Below, one piece after another: positions 46,081-60,542 of a stretch of 64,000 nt of DNA. Position 1 is the stretch's first letter, and each line of letters opens with the position of its first letter. Under the pieces are notes generated by a model. That model did not search any database and was not told where the DNA came from. It saw nothing but the letters and a program-made list of their open reading frames with translations. The DNA comes from Promerops cafer (lineage: Eukaryota; Chordata; Aves; Passeriformes; Nectariniidae). The DNA is taken from the NCBI GenBank assembly GCA_013398275.1, contig VZSE01006029.1, positions 372,001 to 436,000 of the forward strand, in the 5' to 3' direction. A program made the translations under genes and the position numbers.

Positions 46081-49000
46081 TCACTCCCATTTTCCAGAAA
46101 TGCTAAAGTCAGGAGAATGCTGTCAACGTGGCAGCTTATAGTGCTGTTTCACTGCCAAGCAATAAAATTTAGTATCATTTTAAAAGTCTCTGTCAAGCAT
46201 ACTCATCCACTGGTCAGGAACAACACATTTTGTTTCAAGTCATTATGGTTTAAAGGTGAGAGTGGTGAGTGCTAAAGCCCAGCTGTGCTGCTGTTTGACA
46301 AGTTTCGTTAAGTCCTCATTTTCAAGGAGGTAATTTAGGACAATTGTTGACTGGGGACGTTTGATTCTTGTATTGCCCAACAGAAGAGTAGTGCAAAATC
46401 CTCCTTCTTGGTGATCCTTGATATTAAACATTTTATTACAAAAATTCTCTTCTCAGGAGGTAAATGGATTCAACTGCATGTACAATTGCAATTAATGTAA
46501 AGATAGTAGTAGCGGGTTCCCAAAAACTCCTTAGTTAAGGAAATTTGGATACTTATATATAAAAGTAATCAGATATTTTTAATATTAGCTATTGCCAGCT
46601 AGTTCTTCATTCACTTTACAAAAAAAAAAAATAGCATACTTATAAGAAATTTATGACTGCTGGACCTACTGTGTAACTATAAATATTAAATTAAATGTGA
46701 TATAAAATTCTTTCTCTCTTGTTTGATTACTGACAACAGATGGTCAATGGTGTGTATGAATGTAATGCCGTATGTCAGATAAGGCAATGAAGTAGTTTTT
46801 CAGAGGAAGTAATAATGTATCTTGCTTTACTTATTATCTTTCTAATGGTAGCATATGGAGGGTCATATTGGTACCACAATATGGGGAAACTTGAAATTTG
46901 TAAAAACAAATTCATCTTCCTCTCTGTTCTGAAAGTACAGCTGAGCTCTGAACATGACTAGCATAGAGGACAGACAAAAAAGAATCCTTTTTCTCTTTAA
47001 TAATTTTGTTCTTGTGTTTTCATTTAGGGGATAAATTTTCATGGTGAATGGAAGCCCTTTCCTTTATTTTTGCTCATGCACCAAAGAGGTTTAAGTTTCA
47101 TTGGATTGGACTTTTAGCATTTCAGCCTCATTTTTACAAAAATGCTGAAATCACAACTGTAGTTTTGTGGCAAACCTTCCCCTCTGATTTCACTGCTATT
47201 TCCTTATGCAATTTGTTTATGAATCTGTTTCCACTCCACAAAATCCAGTACAGTATGGAACTATAACTTCTGACATGTGTCAGTGTCACATTTATGAACT
47301 AGTATTTAGCAGTAATAGTACTATCAACTGTTTCTCAAAAAAGTCCAGAAACTATTTAGAAATTTAATAATGATTTTGGCAATGTATTTTGCCTAGTCTC
47401 CAGACTCCACTGAATTAAAACAGTAACTCTGACAAGGTGGAAATCAGTTTCTGAGTTCATTTTTAGGAGAAAATGATTTGCAAACATGATAGTGACAGGC
47501 TATGATTACAGATTTCACATATTCTACTCCTTCAAAAGGGCTTATAGAGATTGGGAGAGCTACAAAGAAAGAAATGAAAAAATGAAGGGAAGAGATATAA
47601 ATAGACTTTTTCATTAGGATGAATGATGGAAGGTATTAACCCCACTACTGTAGTGTGCCTTTTACATGTCTCTTTTTTTTTTCATTCCTTTTGACCTGCT
47701 ACCATCTTCCTTCTAAGTAAAAGTTAAGTACAGTATGAAACATAGGTAAGGTGAGCAATAGCTGGAAATAAATGTTTCCTCAAGCATTATTACTGTTCAG
47801 AAGAGTGTCCATCAGCTGAAATGTCAGGCTCAAAATCCATTTAAGCACTGCACAGAGGCTAAACAGGCAGCTATTATTAATTTTTAAGTCTGCCTGATGG
47901 GTTTTAGACCAAGAACTGGGGTTAACTCAATGCACTAAATATTGTAGAGTATATTTAATTAGGGAGGCTTTGACACTCAGATGGCTGAGGATTTATTCTG
48001 TGCAAACTACTGCTTAAAATATGATAGAATAGCTGCATCTACCTAAGAAAAAATCTGCTGCATCATATTAAAATGCACAAAATTGGTTTTAGTTGCTGGT
48101 TTTTGGACTTTTATCCTAATGTGAACACTGTCTACTTTCAATCTATTTTGAAGCACCACTGTGCTTACATCTAGAATAATTTTCTGTTCATTCTGCTGTA
48201 AGTTAGCAACATGAATTTCTCCAGAATAAGGCCTGTCCTTCTCAGCTAATTATCAAGCCAAACCATTTTGTCACTGTGCCTTAAGCAAATATTTCTTTAT
48301 TCAAAACATATCTGTAGGATTCCTATGAAGGAGTTAACATTTGTCTGTAATGTATTTATCTATAAGTATAGAGGGCTCTAAAACACAAACAGGCACTAAG
48401 TGAGATATTTAAGGGCTGTTAATTTGCTTTAGATCCAATTCAGAACCTTAGAAGGCAACAAAAAAGTAGCAAGTCAGAAATTACTTCTTTCCAATGGTTG
48501 TAAAATCTCCTAGCTGCATCTGTTCCACTTCTTTGCTCCTCTTTTTCCTTCCTTTGTGCACTGCTCTTGCCCCTGCCCCAGGTCCTTCACTGCCAACCAA
48601 AAAACCTATTCACACAAGAGTATAGAAGATCAAATGTAAAGATACAAGTGAAATGGGAAATTTGTCCGTTCCTAACAAAGGACATTACGCCATATTTTCT
48701 AAGAAAAATGAGGTGATTTTCACTTGTAACAGAAGAAAAAATTGTCATTGACAGTTCTGAAAGACAAGCAGAAATTAAATGCAGACCCCTGAGTCAGTTG
48801 AGGAGAATGGGAACTGGGTTATTTCTACATACTGGATCACCTTAGCACTTGATGTGTTTTATTGGTTGATAAATATGTTACCTGTTCTCTATTCTCACTG
48901 ATTTAAATTTCCATCTGTATTGTATGGCTCAAAACCCTCAAAAGACAATTAGGTGGGCTCACCATCAGAGGAAAATGAATCAGCCCCCATTTCTTCTGAA

Positions 49001-52000
49001 ACAGACATATTTTCAAAGTGAACTGGGCCCTTAACTTGACAAAAACCCTCTTGTGAGGCCTTGAATATGTAAACCACATATGCTCTGTAGCACATGACTG
49101 CAGTTTCCATGAACATGTATTCTTTCCTGGGAGTTTTGTCTTTCACACCTGCCTAAAACAGGGTGGGTGAAGCACACTATAAAGGGCTAAACAAACCCCA
49201 CAGTAATATAACATAAGGGAAGAGCCTCTCTTCTCAGGTACAGATGCATCTGTGTTTGCACGTGGGTATGCATGTGCACACATCATTATTCTTCAAAGGC
49301 ACTGTAGTTTGTTTCTTCCCCATCAGTCTGCAGGCCTCCCCCAACTCCTGATGCAGCCTCCCTGTTCCAGGCATTGTTAGTAACTGTCTCATAAACAAAG
49401 TTTCCAGCTATCCTATGAAGCCCTGGCTGCTGTCCTGACTCATCCCAGCCATATGGGAAGGAGTAGTGTCTGGATTTCACTGAGCAGAGTCTGTGTTTAT
49501 ACATCCCAAACCATACAGCCTTGTGCTGCTGTGCCATCTGCTGATACCCTGTGCTACCAGTTCCTGCCTAACTGGCAGTTCCCAGCTTTCCCAGGAAGCA
49601 TTGTCTGGGCTTTTTCTCCTCGAGCCCCACATTTTATGTATGTTTCTTCTCAAAGTGTTCATATTTCTCCTTTACAGCACCCATCTTTATCCAGGGTCCT
49701 TTTGCCTTTCCACAGTACACTGTGTGCACAGCATGCTTATGGCTCCTTACCACTCAATTTTATCTGAGAATCCCTTTGATATATTTTCTTCCGAATAAAA
49801 ACCTTTAAATGAAAGTGTTAAAATAGATTTGATTCTAATGTCTGTTGCATTATGATGGAGAACTGAACATTGTACCATTTGTAGCAATGGAAAAATATTT
49901 TGTTTATAGTCCTTCGCACTGTTTTCAATGAAACAATCTGCTTTTCCATCACAGACATGAATTACTTGAATTATGTTTTCAGTAAGATTTTCCAAGTGTT
50001 ATCAAATACTTTCCTACAAACTAAATTAATTTTTCCTATGCTATTCACCCACTAGACCTATTCTGTGAAGTAACAAAACAACTGTGTAAAGATTTATGAA
50101 TAAAAGTTTATAAATAAATATTTGGTCGCATGTTATTTATCCTATAACCATAAAATACTACTGACATTCATTCTTTTTTTCCCCTAGAGAGAGCTATTTT
50201 ACTGTTTACCTCCTTATAAATGAGAGGAAGTAATTTCAATGATCACACGTTGTCCCTTTTAAAATTTGTTCTTGTATTTGCTCCTCTGCTCATCCAATAT
50301 TTTTCCATTCTCTCTACTGCTTTTACCAGTGGATATCCCAGTCACATGGGTATGGTGACATCCTCAGGCAATTCTTACAACCACTTTTCACACAGCATCC
50401 TACCAAAATGTTCAGCATATTCAGATTTTTCCAATACTCTCTTAATGACTTTTTGAGAAATACTTAAGGTGTGCACATTTTCAAATTTTTGGAACAATAT
50501 GAGTATGTATATAAGGGTTTCATTGAAAAAAGCAGGTTAAGAATATGGGGTCAGCATTTTAAATACATGGTCTAGATGCCTGTAAGCATAGATCAGGTTT
50601 ACCTAAATATTGATCAGAGTGATGTTGCACACTGTAAATGGCTTGGTCTGTCCTCTCCATTAATTTTACTGCTGATGAAAATGTCATTTGGAAAAAAAGA
50701 TTAAGAGGCTTCAGGAGCTTTGATTCAAATGTAAATGTACATACATAAAGACATACATATATATCTTTATGCATGCAACACGGGTCACATAATTTTCATC
50801 ACTGACTGGCTCATGTAAGAGGTTCACAAGCCTCTATGAAGAAGTTCAGAAAGTGCAATCCTACCTCAATAACTTGTTAGTACCTAAATAAGTATGTCTT
50901 TAAGCATAATTGGCTGTGTACATGAATGCCAGATTCTGCTGTTTTTCAAACTTTGTTCTTTGCCTTGGTGGTTCAATGCAAGACTAAGTCTCAGCCCAGG
51001 TACCTTGGCTCCAGAGATGGTGAGGTGTGTATCAGTACTTACAGCTGTCCTCCTCCTCCATGAAAATACTGATCACATAACAGGCGTACACAAATCCAAT
51101 CAGCTGTGTGAAAAAAGAGGAAAAGCCATCATTAGAACACACTGAAAAACATTAGAACACACTTACAAAGCTTTTACTACAATGATATATACAGGTATCA
51201 CAGCTAAATTTTAAAGGTATTTATTTCTATTTCCCGCATTTGCAAATGGTCACAAACAGCTAAATTAATTTCCTCTCTTTTGCTCATGTTGCATAACATA
51301 TATTTTATATACAAATATGTAGTTTACAGTTTAAAATATTTTCCTAGTCCTACTGGGATCAGTATTAATGAATATTGCTATTGTGTAATACTGGAGGAAA
51401 ACATCTATACCCTGATGTTCAGCTATTATTTACATTTCTTTGTTCTTCAATACCTCTGTTCCCACAGGGCTTTTCCCACATGAATGTGGGCCCCTATGCA
51501 CCTCATATGCTTACTAAAATTCCAAAATATTTACTGACTGCTACAGAATTAAGTCATAGTAACACTTCTGTGGAATCCACAAGAGATGTCTTTTGGTGCT
51601 GCATAAAGTGCCCCAGTGAAGAACTGTTAGGCAAAATTTGAAATTGATAGGTGAATTGTCATGATGTAGCTGAACAGTAAAACTGGGTAATGATTCCTTG
51701 ACATCAAGAAACACCTTATTGGTAATTCATGTTAACTATGCAGGAAATGAACAGTATCATTTCCCCAAAGAACAACAGTCAAACCATGCCATTATTTTAA
51801 CAGCAGCCCCCATGAAAGCATCCTCCTTAACACAGATCTGTGTCACTTGTGCCACCAAGAGGAAGGGATTAAGATCTTCAGGGTCAAGAAACAGAAACTC
51901 TACTCACTCCTTATCCATATAGACAAAATGTTTTCTTATGACCATGACCAAACACGAAGAAAATCCCACTGGGCAAGGAAACCTATTAAACTGCATGGCC

Positions 52001-52333
52001 AGACATGTCCAATCTTGAGAAAATATTATTTGTGCAGCTGTACACAATTCATGCTATCTGAAAGCCTTGAAAAGACTCTTCATGAGAGATTTCAAAAATA
52101 GCCCAGAGATTAGTTTTAAGAACACTCATTTTTCTCTGGACCATTCAAAAAATCTAATTAAAACAGTTATTCTAAGGATGTCACAGATCAACCATCTGAG
52201 AAAGAGGTAATTTAATAGTATCAAGACAGGTATAAGTTCATTCAGAAGCAGAGAAATCATTCCAACCTGATTTCTGGTTGGGCTGCACGAGGAGCTTTAC
52301 AAGCCACTCCAAAAGCCTCTCTGCAGACAAAAA
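46081..52333 (-). other. NKAIN3 intron (inferred), nothing recognised
   Basis: AT-rich DNA with a GC-richer patch at about 49290-49740 in which open frames overlap on both strands without family resemblance. No exon or repeat was identified. Confidence 0.45.
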
Positions 52334-52562
52334 GCTTGTCCACACAAGGGAATTCGGGGAAGTTAAGATGAATTAACTAAAGCTGTGAAATCAATGCACA
52401 TAAGATAAAGTACATTGAATCCCTGTGTGGCCTTTCCCATTCAGAAATAAAGTGGCCCTAGTTCACTGCAGCTTAATCCTTCTCCAAGGGATTAATCTCC
52501 CCATGGAGAATTAAGCTACAGTATGCTGAAGCTGAGTTACTTGTGAATGAGGGCTGTCACAG
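52334..52562. mobile_element. probable ancient fold-back (hAT-like) DNA transposon remnant
   Basis: The left end reads GCTTGTCCACACAAGGGAAT, typical of old hAT-type non-autonomous elements of amniotes. From 52423 to 52562 the sequence is an imperfect inverted repeat centred near 52492. CTGTG, CATTCA.AA.TAA and ACTGCAGCTTAATCCTTCTCC on the left pair with CTCCCCATGGAGAATTAAGC, ACAGT and CTTGTGAATG on the right. The outer right arm matching the first 90 bases is not visible, so the copy looks truncated. No transposase is present. The family assignment is from memory of similar repeats. Confidence 0.45.
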
Positions 52563-55090
52563 CACTGTGGCACAGTCCTGTCGGAGCTTCCCCTCCAGGG
52601 CATTCACCTCACTGGTGGTTTGACAAAGTGACTTTAATCCAACTTTTCCCTCATTCTGAGCAGACTACAGTATCAGCAGCTTCCCTGACTGCTTTTTTGT
52701 GTCCAGTTTGCTGCGTGGTATTGCCACAGCCTCTCTCAGGTGAACTGCACTTTGCTGCACTGATGCTCTGAGCCAGCCAAATGCAATCCAGCTCTGGAGG
52801 AGGCTCTCACTGGAGATGGCTGGGATGGGTCCACGCCTGAGCTGCCCATCCCCATGTGCCTGGTGCCATGGAGGCTGCAGCAGGATGGGACCCACAGACA
52901 CGGCAGGGCTGGCTGGGTCACTGTGTGCTCACTTTACCTGCTGAGAATTGTGGGGCTCATTAGGAGCAGTCCAGCTCCTGCTATTAATGACAATGGGATC
53001 TTACAGCTCTGCTGCCAGCACTTCCAGGGCCAGCATTGGTTTACAGACTCCTTGACAGATTAAGCACATTTTTCCCTTAAACTTCACAGTTTAGAGCACC
53101 TTTCAGGCATGACAACTAAAACAATACAATATAAAGGCTTCCAAGAGATCAAAAGACAAATCATACCTGAGATGCAGTGCTTGTGCTACCTGAAGGTTAC
53201 AAACAATTAAAAAAATGTTGTTCTGGAAAAACCAGAACATGGGTGATTTTTCATAACAGGATGTCACCTGTTTATTTACAATGTTTCCTGATCACCATTT
53301 GTGTTCTGCAATTTGACTACATAAGTCACTTGGGTTTGTTTCTTTTTCCTAAACATGACTAAAATATTTTGAAGAGTAAAACTGCTGAACAAATAATGAA
53401 CATGATAGAAATGAATTGTAGTACAGGCTGTGGGTTAAGTATTCCTGAAGGAAGATCAAATATTAGAATTATTTACTCTTTCCCCATCATGTATCTATTT
53501 TTTCTTATTAGTAGTATTCTGTATTAAATTAACTTTATTTTTTATAAATGCAATTCCTTCTTTATATGTACATATGTACTCTATATCTATGCATATTATA
53601 TAAAATGTATCTCTGTAAGTGCTTCCAGCAGATTTCTAAAATGTCTAAGATGTTGGACAAGTGGATAAAGCACAGCAAGACTCCCACTCTAAGAAGTAAT
53701 AAATGACCTGGCACAGAGAAAGCAATAGGGAAAGATGCTCAAAAAAGTCTTCCAAAAAATGTGGGTCATGACAAGTCTGAGTTTTAACAGTCCTAAGACT
53801 TTACATCTTACTCTTTCAGTAGACCTTCTCCTTAATCTTTTCCCACTCTCTTCAATGTTTGAAACACACTTTGCCTCATCTGTGACCTTCTTGTAAAACC
53901 AGCAGCCTTTCTCTACTTCTCAGAAATATATTTCTTTATATTCCTCAGCATTAGAAATCACTGCTAGCTGTTCTATTTATGATGTATATTTGTTTAAAAC
54001 ACATCATTTCGCCCATCTGTTTAGTTATTAATACCAGGAGAAATAAAAAAATATATATTCACCCTCTTTCAATTTCGTGGTCTTTTCAAGGAGAAAAAAA
54101 AAGATGAGGTGACTAACCATAAACCTCCAAAATCCAACAATATCTTTCTGCAGTTAAATCTCAGAATGCATTTTTCTGGAAGAATAAAGCAACAAGGAGA
54201 AAAAAGAACCCTTTAGCATCAATTGTCAAGTATTGCTGCTTGGGAGGTCAGCAATGCTTGGCTTGTAACTAACAAACAGGTAATTATAGTTGGGTAACTG
54301 ATATCTACAGTACCATTAACAAGAAGTGATAAAGTGGGAATATACCCTTTGACAGATGAGACCTGTTTCCAGGTCCTTAAACAGACCTACAGCCACCACT
54401 GCGTGAATATTTTTGTAAATGAATTAATTAAAACCTCTTATTTTGCGTTATTGATGGACATGCTAATAAAATTTTTTTTCCAACAAATTACTTTTGGTAT
54501 CTTGATTAACACAGCTGCTGTTTAATTAATAGTGTTATGCTCATGTGAACCCATCTAGCCATCAGGCTAATTGCCAATCTTGGTACTGGAAATGTTGGCT
54601 ATTGGCCTGGCACCAAGTGATAGACTTAAACGTGTGTTCCCTGATAACTAAAGCAATTATGATGCATATGAGCTGGAAAATTCTTAATTTGGTCATCTTG
54701 AGTTTCAGGAATCATTCAAAGGGATCGATGAAGTGGTTGGAAGAGGATGTCCAAAGCATCAAAGATCACTAGCACCTGAAAGTATAAATAGGAGCCTCTG
54801 GCTTGATCCAGAGAGAAATACAGACAGCCAGGAGGCCTTGTCTTGACAACATTGAGTTCAAGGCATGGAAACCTTCTGGGATCCCTGCACTGTACAAGAC
54901 TGCCTGTCTTACCTGAAGAGCCCAGTCTAGTTAAGTGTCTCAGAAGACATCTGTCAGTGCTATTCTGCAGAAAATCAGGTGGGAAATTGTGGGTAGAGGC
55001 TGCTGTCCCCAGCCTTCATCCATCTACACAGTGGTTAGGGTACACACCTTTCTCTAGAAAGAATAAGCAATACATAAAATATTTCAGGAA
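52563..55090 (-). other. NKAIN3 intron (inferred)
   Basis: A GC-richer patch at about 52560-53060 is followed by AT-rich DNA. A TATA-box-like TATAAATAGG occurs at 54783-54792 before a more GC-rich 300 bases. No gene was recognised. Confidence 0.4.
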
Positions 55091-55745
55091 CTCACAGAAT
55101 GATTTTAGTTGGAAGGGACTTTAAACCTCTTCTGGTTCAACCTCCCTGCCGTGGGCAGGAACATCTTTCACTAGGCCAGATTTCTCAGATTTTATCCAGC
55201 CCATCCCTGAACACTTTCAGGTATTCGGCATCCACAGTTGCTCTTGGCAACCTGTTCAAGTGCCTCACCATCCTCATTGTAAGAAAAGCCTTATGTTCAA
55301 TCTTGATCTATGCTCTTTCAATTTACAACTCTTACCCTTTGCCCTCTCACCACAGACCATGGTAAAAAGCCTCCTTCCCTCTTTCTTATAAGCCCCCTTT
55401 ATAAATGGAAAGGCCAAAATAAAGTTTAAATAGCTCCAACTCTCTCAGCTCTCCAAGTATTCATGGCCCTCCAAGTGGAGTATCCTGAAAGCAGAGTAGA
55501 GGGGTAGAATCACCTCTCTTGACCTGCTGGCTACACTTGTTGTGATGCAGCCAAGGGTACAACTGGCTTTCTGGTGCAAGTGCACTTTGTGACTCATGTT
55601 AAGTTTGTCATACACCATGATCCCCAAGTTCTTCTCAGCAGGGCTCCTTTCCAGCCATTCATCCCCCCGCCTGTACTGATTTTATGGATTGCCCTGAGCC
55701 AGGTACAAGATCTTGCCCCTGAGAGATACCACTTGTTATTGAACA
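55091..55745 (-). mobile_element. CR1 LINE 3' fragment, about 0.65 kb
   Basis: The + strand begins CTCACAGAATGATTTTAG then TTGGAAGGGACTTTAAACC, the reversed CR1 terminus. Further right, AGAATCACCTCTCTTGACC and GATCCCCAAGTTCTTCTCAG mark the ORF2 C-terminal region. On the - strand, CTLGCITTSVASRSREVILP and LYSAF are readable. It is heavily diverged, with frameshifts. The right edge is approximate. Confidence 0.92.
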
Positions 55746-58700
55746 TTGAGCCATAATTCTTTGGACATGATCACACAGTGTTTTTAGACCCATCAGAATT
55801 TTCCTACCAAAACTCCTATTTCTTCAATGACTAACTGATAAGTGCTGCTGAATTCTCCAAGTCATAGTGAAGGATAGGCTCAGGATGTGAGAAACAGTTG
55901 TCAACTAGGCTATAAGTTGGCAGAGACTTCAGTGTGGAGTCCACAAAAAGATTTCTTATTAGTGGAACATGGGTAGATTGATATGATACTATTATCAAGG
56001 CTTTTGATGCATAATTTATTTTCTGTTGATATCCTTAGGTAGAAATAAAATAGTAGTAGTCTCTGTTATTTTTCTCCTGTGCAGGCAGAAGATTCTCAAG
56101 AGGACATTAATGCTTTAGTCTAACTAAAATCTCCAGGCTTAAGCTATGGACATCTGCATGAAATCTAAATGCCTTGTTTAATAGAAGTGAAATTAGATTA
56201 TATAATTGTCCATCATTAAATGGAGAGAAACTATTAAAACATGTAAGAAATTAAAAAAGTAATCATTTGAGCAAATATATGCTGTGAGATATAATTGTTT
56301 TAATAAACGGATATTACTAGAATATATCCTATTTAAAATAAGAATCAAACTGAGTGCAAAAATGTATGTTTACTTGCTAATTAATGTATTTTAATAGTTA
56401 CTACTTAATGGAGATTAACCTTTTAGAAAAGCAAGGGCAAATGCAAAATAAAACTAGAGTGATGATTTAAATCAAGGACATTTTCTGCAGACTGAAATAC
56501 TTTTTATTAAAATTGCTGACTTGGATAATTTTGATTTAAATCTTCCTGCTTTGCTTTGTCATCATCAGCTGTGGCCTTTAAATACACTCTCACAGTATGA
56601 GATTACTTTCCTATCTGCTTCACATACTGCAGTTCCACTGGTTCAAAGTAGATATGTGAATTTTCCCTGTGTATTTAAGATTACATGAAGCAGTGCCCTG
56701 GACTATCAGGTTAATCTTCAGGGTCAGGTGTACAACAGGTCACTTACCACTGTTAAGCAACTACACAGAGTTTTGCAGAGATCTCGTTGCAGCAACATGG
56801 AACCATCTACATAAACAAAATGAATGTACAGTACTCCTGGCTCCAAGAGGATGTGTGTGACATTGTAGGTAAACTAGATTTGGAAGATTTCTCCAATCAA
56901 AATGGAAACTGTGTTTCACACTCTTCGTTGTGCACATCCAGTCCACCCAGACTGTCATTGCACTGAATATGGCTTCTTCTTGACTTCTTTTTTGCTGATG
57001 AGAACTGAAAATCATTATTTCTTTTTTATCTCTGGGGTTCTTCAAAACTGTAACGTGACAAACACAATTCCTTTTTTTCTGCAAGATCCTTCACTATTAC
57101 CCAATTTCCCTCAAAGACTGAGCATGAAAGGAAAAGAATTGAATCTTTATGCATTAAAAAATTTGTAGGATACAAAGCTTGACAAGATGTCTTAAATTTA
57201 ACTTATAAAATGGAAACTGTGTAGCAAGAGTGAATTTACTGGGCGAAAAGGTAAAAATGCATTAAATTACAAAGCATCCTGACTATTACTATCTCCTGAT
57301 TAGCATTTTCAGAAGAGCTAACAATTACTGAAGAAAAGCTGAAACATGAATAGTTAATTTTAGCTACCTACTTGCCACTAACACTTTTATTACTCTGCAG
57401 AGAGGACTGTAAAGCCATTTTCCTCCATTAAAGGCTAGAAAAGTGCTAAATCAGAATGGGAGATACATAAGGGAAACAGGATATTATCCCAGTATCTGTG
57501 TGTATTCACGATTCAGCAAGGTAGATATATGACTAAGATTATCAGGCACAAAGAAATCATAACTCTACATATTTCAAGACAATGACAAAGGAAAAAGATC
57601 CAGAGTAACAGCAGTATATAGCTGGAGCATAATAATAACCCTTTACTGTGGTATATAACCTTTACTATAGTATATAGTTATCCAATCATATGACTCTATA
57701 CAATTATGTACTCTATCTGCTTGATTGTAAACATTTTACTAGAAACATATTGTAAAACTGTATCATTATAGACAATTTCAAAACTGAATGCAATTTTTTG
57801 AATTAAAGAACAGACAGTCTCAAAGGTATGTCTGCATTTTCCAGAATTATATGATGAAATGCATAACATTTTACACTGGTAGCAGGGGGAGGCTCAACCT
57901 GAAAGTACTTAGAAATATAAAACCATAAAAGCACACAAACAACTTGAAAAATGTCCAGAAAACATAGCAGGAAAAGCTAGCAGCAGTAGCTGAAGTACCC
58001 TATGTTGTCTGATTTTTTTTTCCCTTTCCTCTCCTTCATCTTCCTAAAATCTATTTGATTTGAGTTGAATAAAATTCAGGCTGTAGGAGTATTGTCTGCA
58101 AATTTAATCAGCACAGCACAGAGCTGATCTGGTCCAACTGAGCCATTTGCAGCTGTAGTGGAGATATCCTAAAGACTAAGACTCTGATAGCCCTTAAAAT
58201 GTGCTAAGGACTCTAAAAATGGGTAACAGGAGCTTGCGAGGACTTTTGCTATATATTTACTGTGGAGAAACAATTGAGCAGATACTAAAATGTCTGTTCT
58301 TAAAATACATAGAGGTTGTTGTTGGCTAATACTGCAGGAGAAAATTCCTCTTGAATACCATCTAGCTGGCACTGGGAGCCCAGCAGCATGCTGGAAAAGA
58401 TTACTACACCTGTTACCTACTCTGCTGTTTGAACTGCTACCCTGTATTTGCTGTTCTCAAGTCCTTGTTCCCACTGTGTCTCTTTGGCTTTAAATTAAAA
58501 ATTGTATTGACAATCTAATTTTCCAGGCCAAGACCAGAAACTTTGTTGCCTGCACTTGGTCTGGAAATTTATTTATCCAGCAGCATAAATGTATAATTAC
58601 CCCTGTTACCCAGTTGCCCAAAACGACTTTACCAGTTAAGAGGGAGGACTGATGTGTTGCCGAGATGTGTCCCAGCTTTGTTAGGGCTGAGAGCAAGAAG

Positions 58701-60542
58701 GGAAAACTTAGTATGTTCTCTCTCCCCTCTTGCTCTTTAGCTTAGCTATGGGTTATTCTCCCTCGTTTGTTTTTGCTGCAAGTCCTTAGATATAATATTT
58801 TGTGTTCTGAGATCTGAAAGATGGAGGATTTTGAACAAACTGTGTAATCCAATCTCGTGCATAATTCCGTAGGTCGCAGAATTTCACCTAGGTACTCTGT
58901 TAACACTGTGATAATGTCAGAGCAACCCTCACAGACTAAGCTGGGGTACTGGTGCTCCAAGATGAGTTATGGCCACAGAAATGATCTGGGAACCTTTGTC
59001 CTTTACTCAGAGAACAGATGAGCAATAAACCCCAAGCATTAATTCTTATCTATTTGGTGGTCTATTGTGTGACAGAGATCTAAATTTCCTATTTGGAATG
59101 AAAAGGAAGTCTCAATACGTAAAAACACTCAACATAGTATTTAAACATAACCAGTCAGAGCAGTGTTTTATCTTGAAATATGTTAGTTGCTTGTTAATGA
59201 TACAACTGGATATAGTGAAAGTCAAAAGTGTAAAATAAAGCCAATCTTAAATGTTGAAAGATTAAGAGCGAAAGAATGGGAAGTGAAGGGGAAGGGAGTG
59301 GTAAGAAGGAAGAGAAAGGAGATCTACATCTGAGCAGCCTCTCAACAAAATCACTGAAAAAAGAACTGGATAAACAAGTGAGACTTTAGATCTAGCTTTT
59401 CTCCAGTGTGTAAAGAAAATAAAAGTCATCCTAAGAACAGGGTCAAAGTTCTCATATTTAATTAAATGACTAATTATTTTGTCAGCTGAATAACAGGAAC
59501 TGAGAAAACCCTTGACATCTAATTTTACAATAAGCAGGAGAAAACATGACCTTCCTTCATTTCTGCCAAACTGACTTTGTGTTACTTGTTTTTATATTTT
59601 CTAAATACCTGCTTTTATTTGCTTTCACCTTTACTTATCAGTGTTAAGGATAATTTCAGAGCTACTTGCAGATCACACTATATTTCATATCTTTTGATCT
59701 AACAAAAAAATTCAGGTTTGATGGTGTCTTGTAACCTAAAGTATTTCCTAAAGTACTCATCAGGTAATGACTTTACCTCCACCTAAACTGCACATACCAC
59801 TTTGGAAGCTGGTAATGAAATCAGAAGAAAGAATGAAAGAAATGTCTGCCAGTGACTAAAGCCAATGTAAATGTCTTTGGCATGTGACAAGGTACTTGGG
59901 AAGGTTTTTGAATCCCAGGGAAACCGATTATGCATGCAGGGGGTACAAAAGCAAACTGCTTTCAGAACAGCGGAATATTGCAAATCTTGGCCATTTTTTA
60001 TGCTAATACTCCTTTTAAAATTCTTTCACTGCTTATAGTGCAATTATGAAAGATGTTCTTTGTTGATAGAATGCTAAAAGATATTTTTTCCCTCCTTATT
60101 AGATCTGAAGGTGCACAAAGAGAGTACTATTTCCACTTACTTCTTACAACAGACACAGAGAATGTATTTTAATTCCAACAATGCATTGAAATCTGTAAGA
60201 ACGACTTCTTTTCTACAGAATAATTTCTTTCCCTTCATGCACAATGTAAATTACACATGCATGAAACAATTCTATTACCATGAGGCAGTATCCATTTAAA
60301 GACAAACAAACTGTGACATGGAAACAAAAATATCTAGTTCAAGATTTCAGTGAATTATGACAGTCTATTAGCTAAGCACCTTTATAGATATATCTTAAAT
60401 ACCTAAGTAATAATAGTTAAGACTGAAAATATTATTATTCTGGCTCCTGTTAATCCAGGAGATCCATAAACGTGGCTTAAAAATCTTATGAAAAAAATTG
60501 CAAAGCTTTCAGTAAGAACAGTTAAGCCACAGCAGTAAGTCG
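55746..60542 (-). other. NKAIN3 intron (inferred), nothing recognised
   Basis: Strongly AT-rich DNA, with no exon, RNA gene or repeat family that I can support. Confidence 0.45.

Noticed and set aside
49286..49798. Overlapping frames of about 60-104 codons on both strands
   Set aside because: There is no domain similarity, both strands are open, and no exon signals were consistent.
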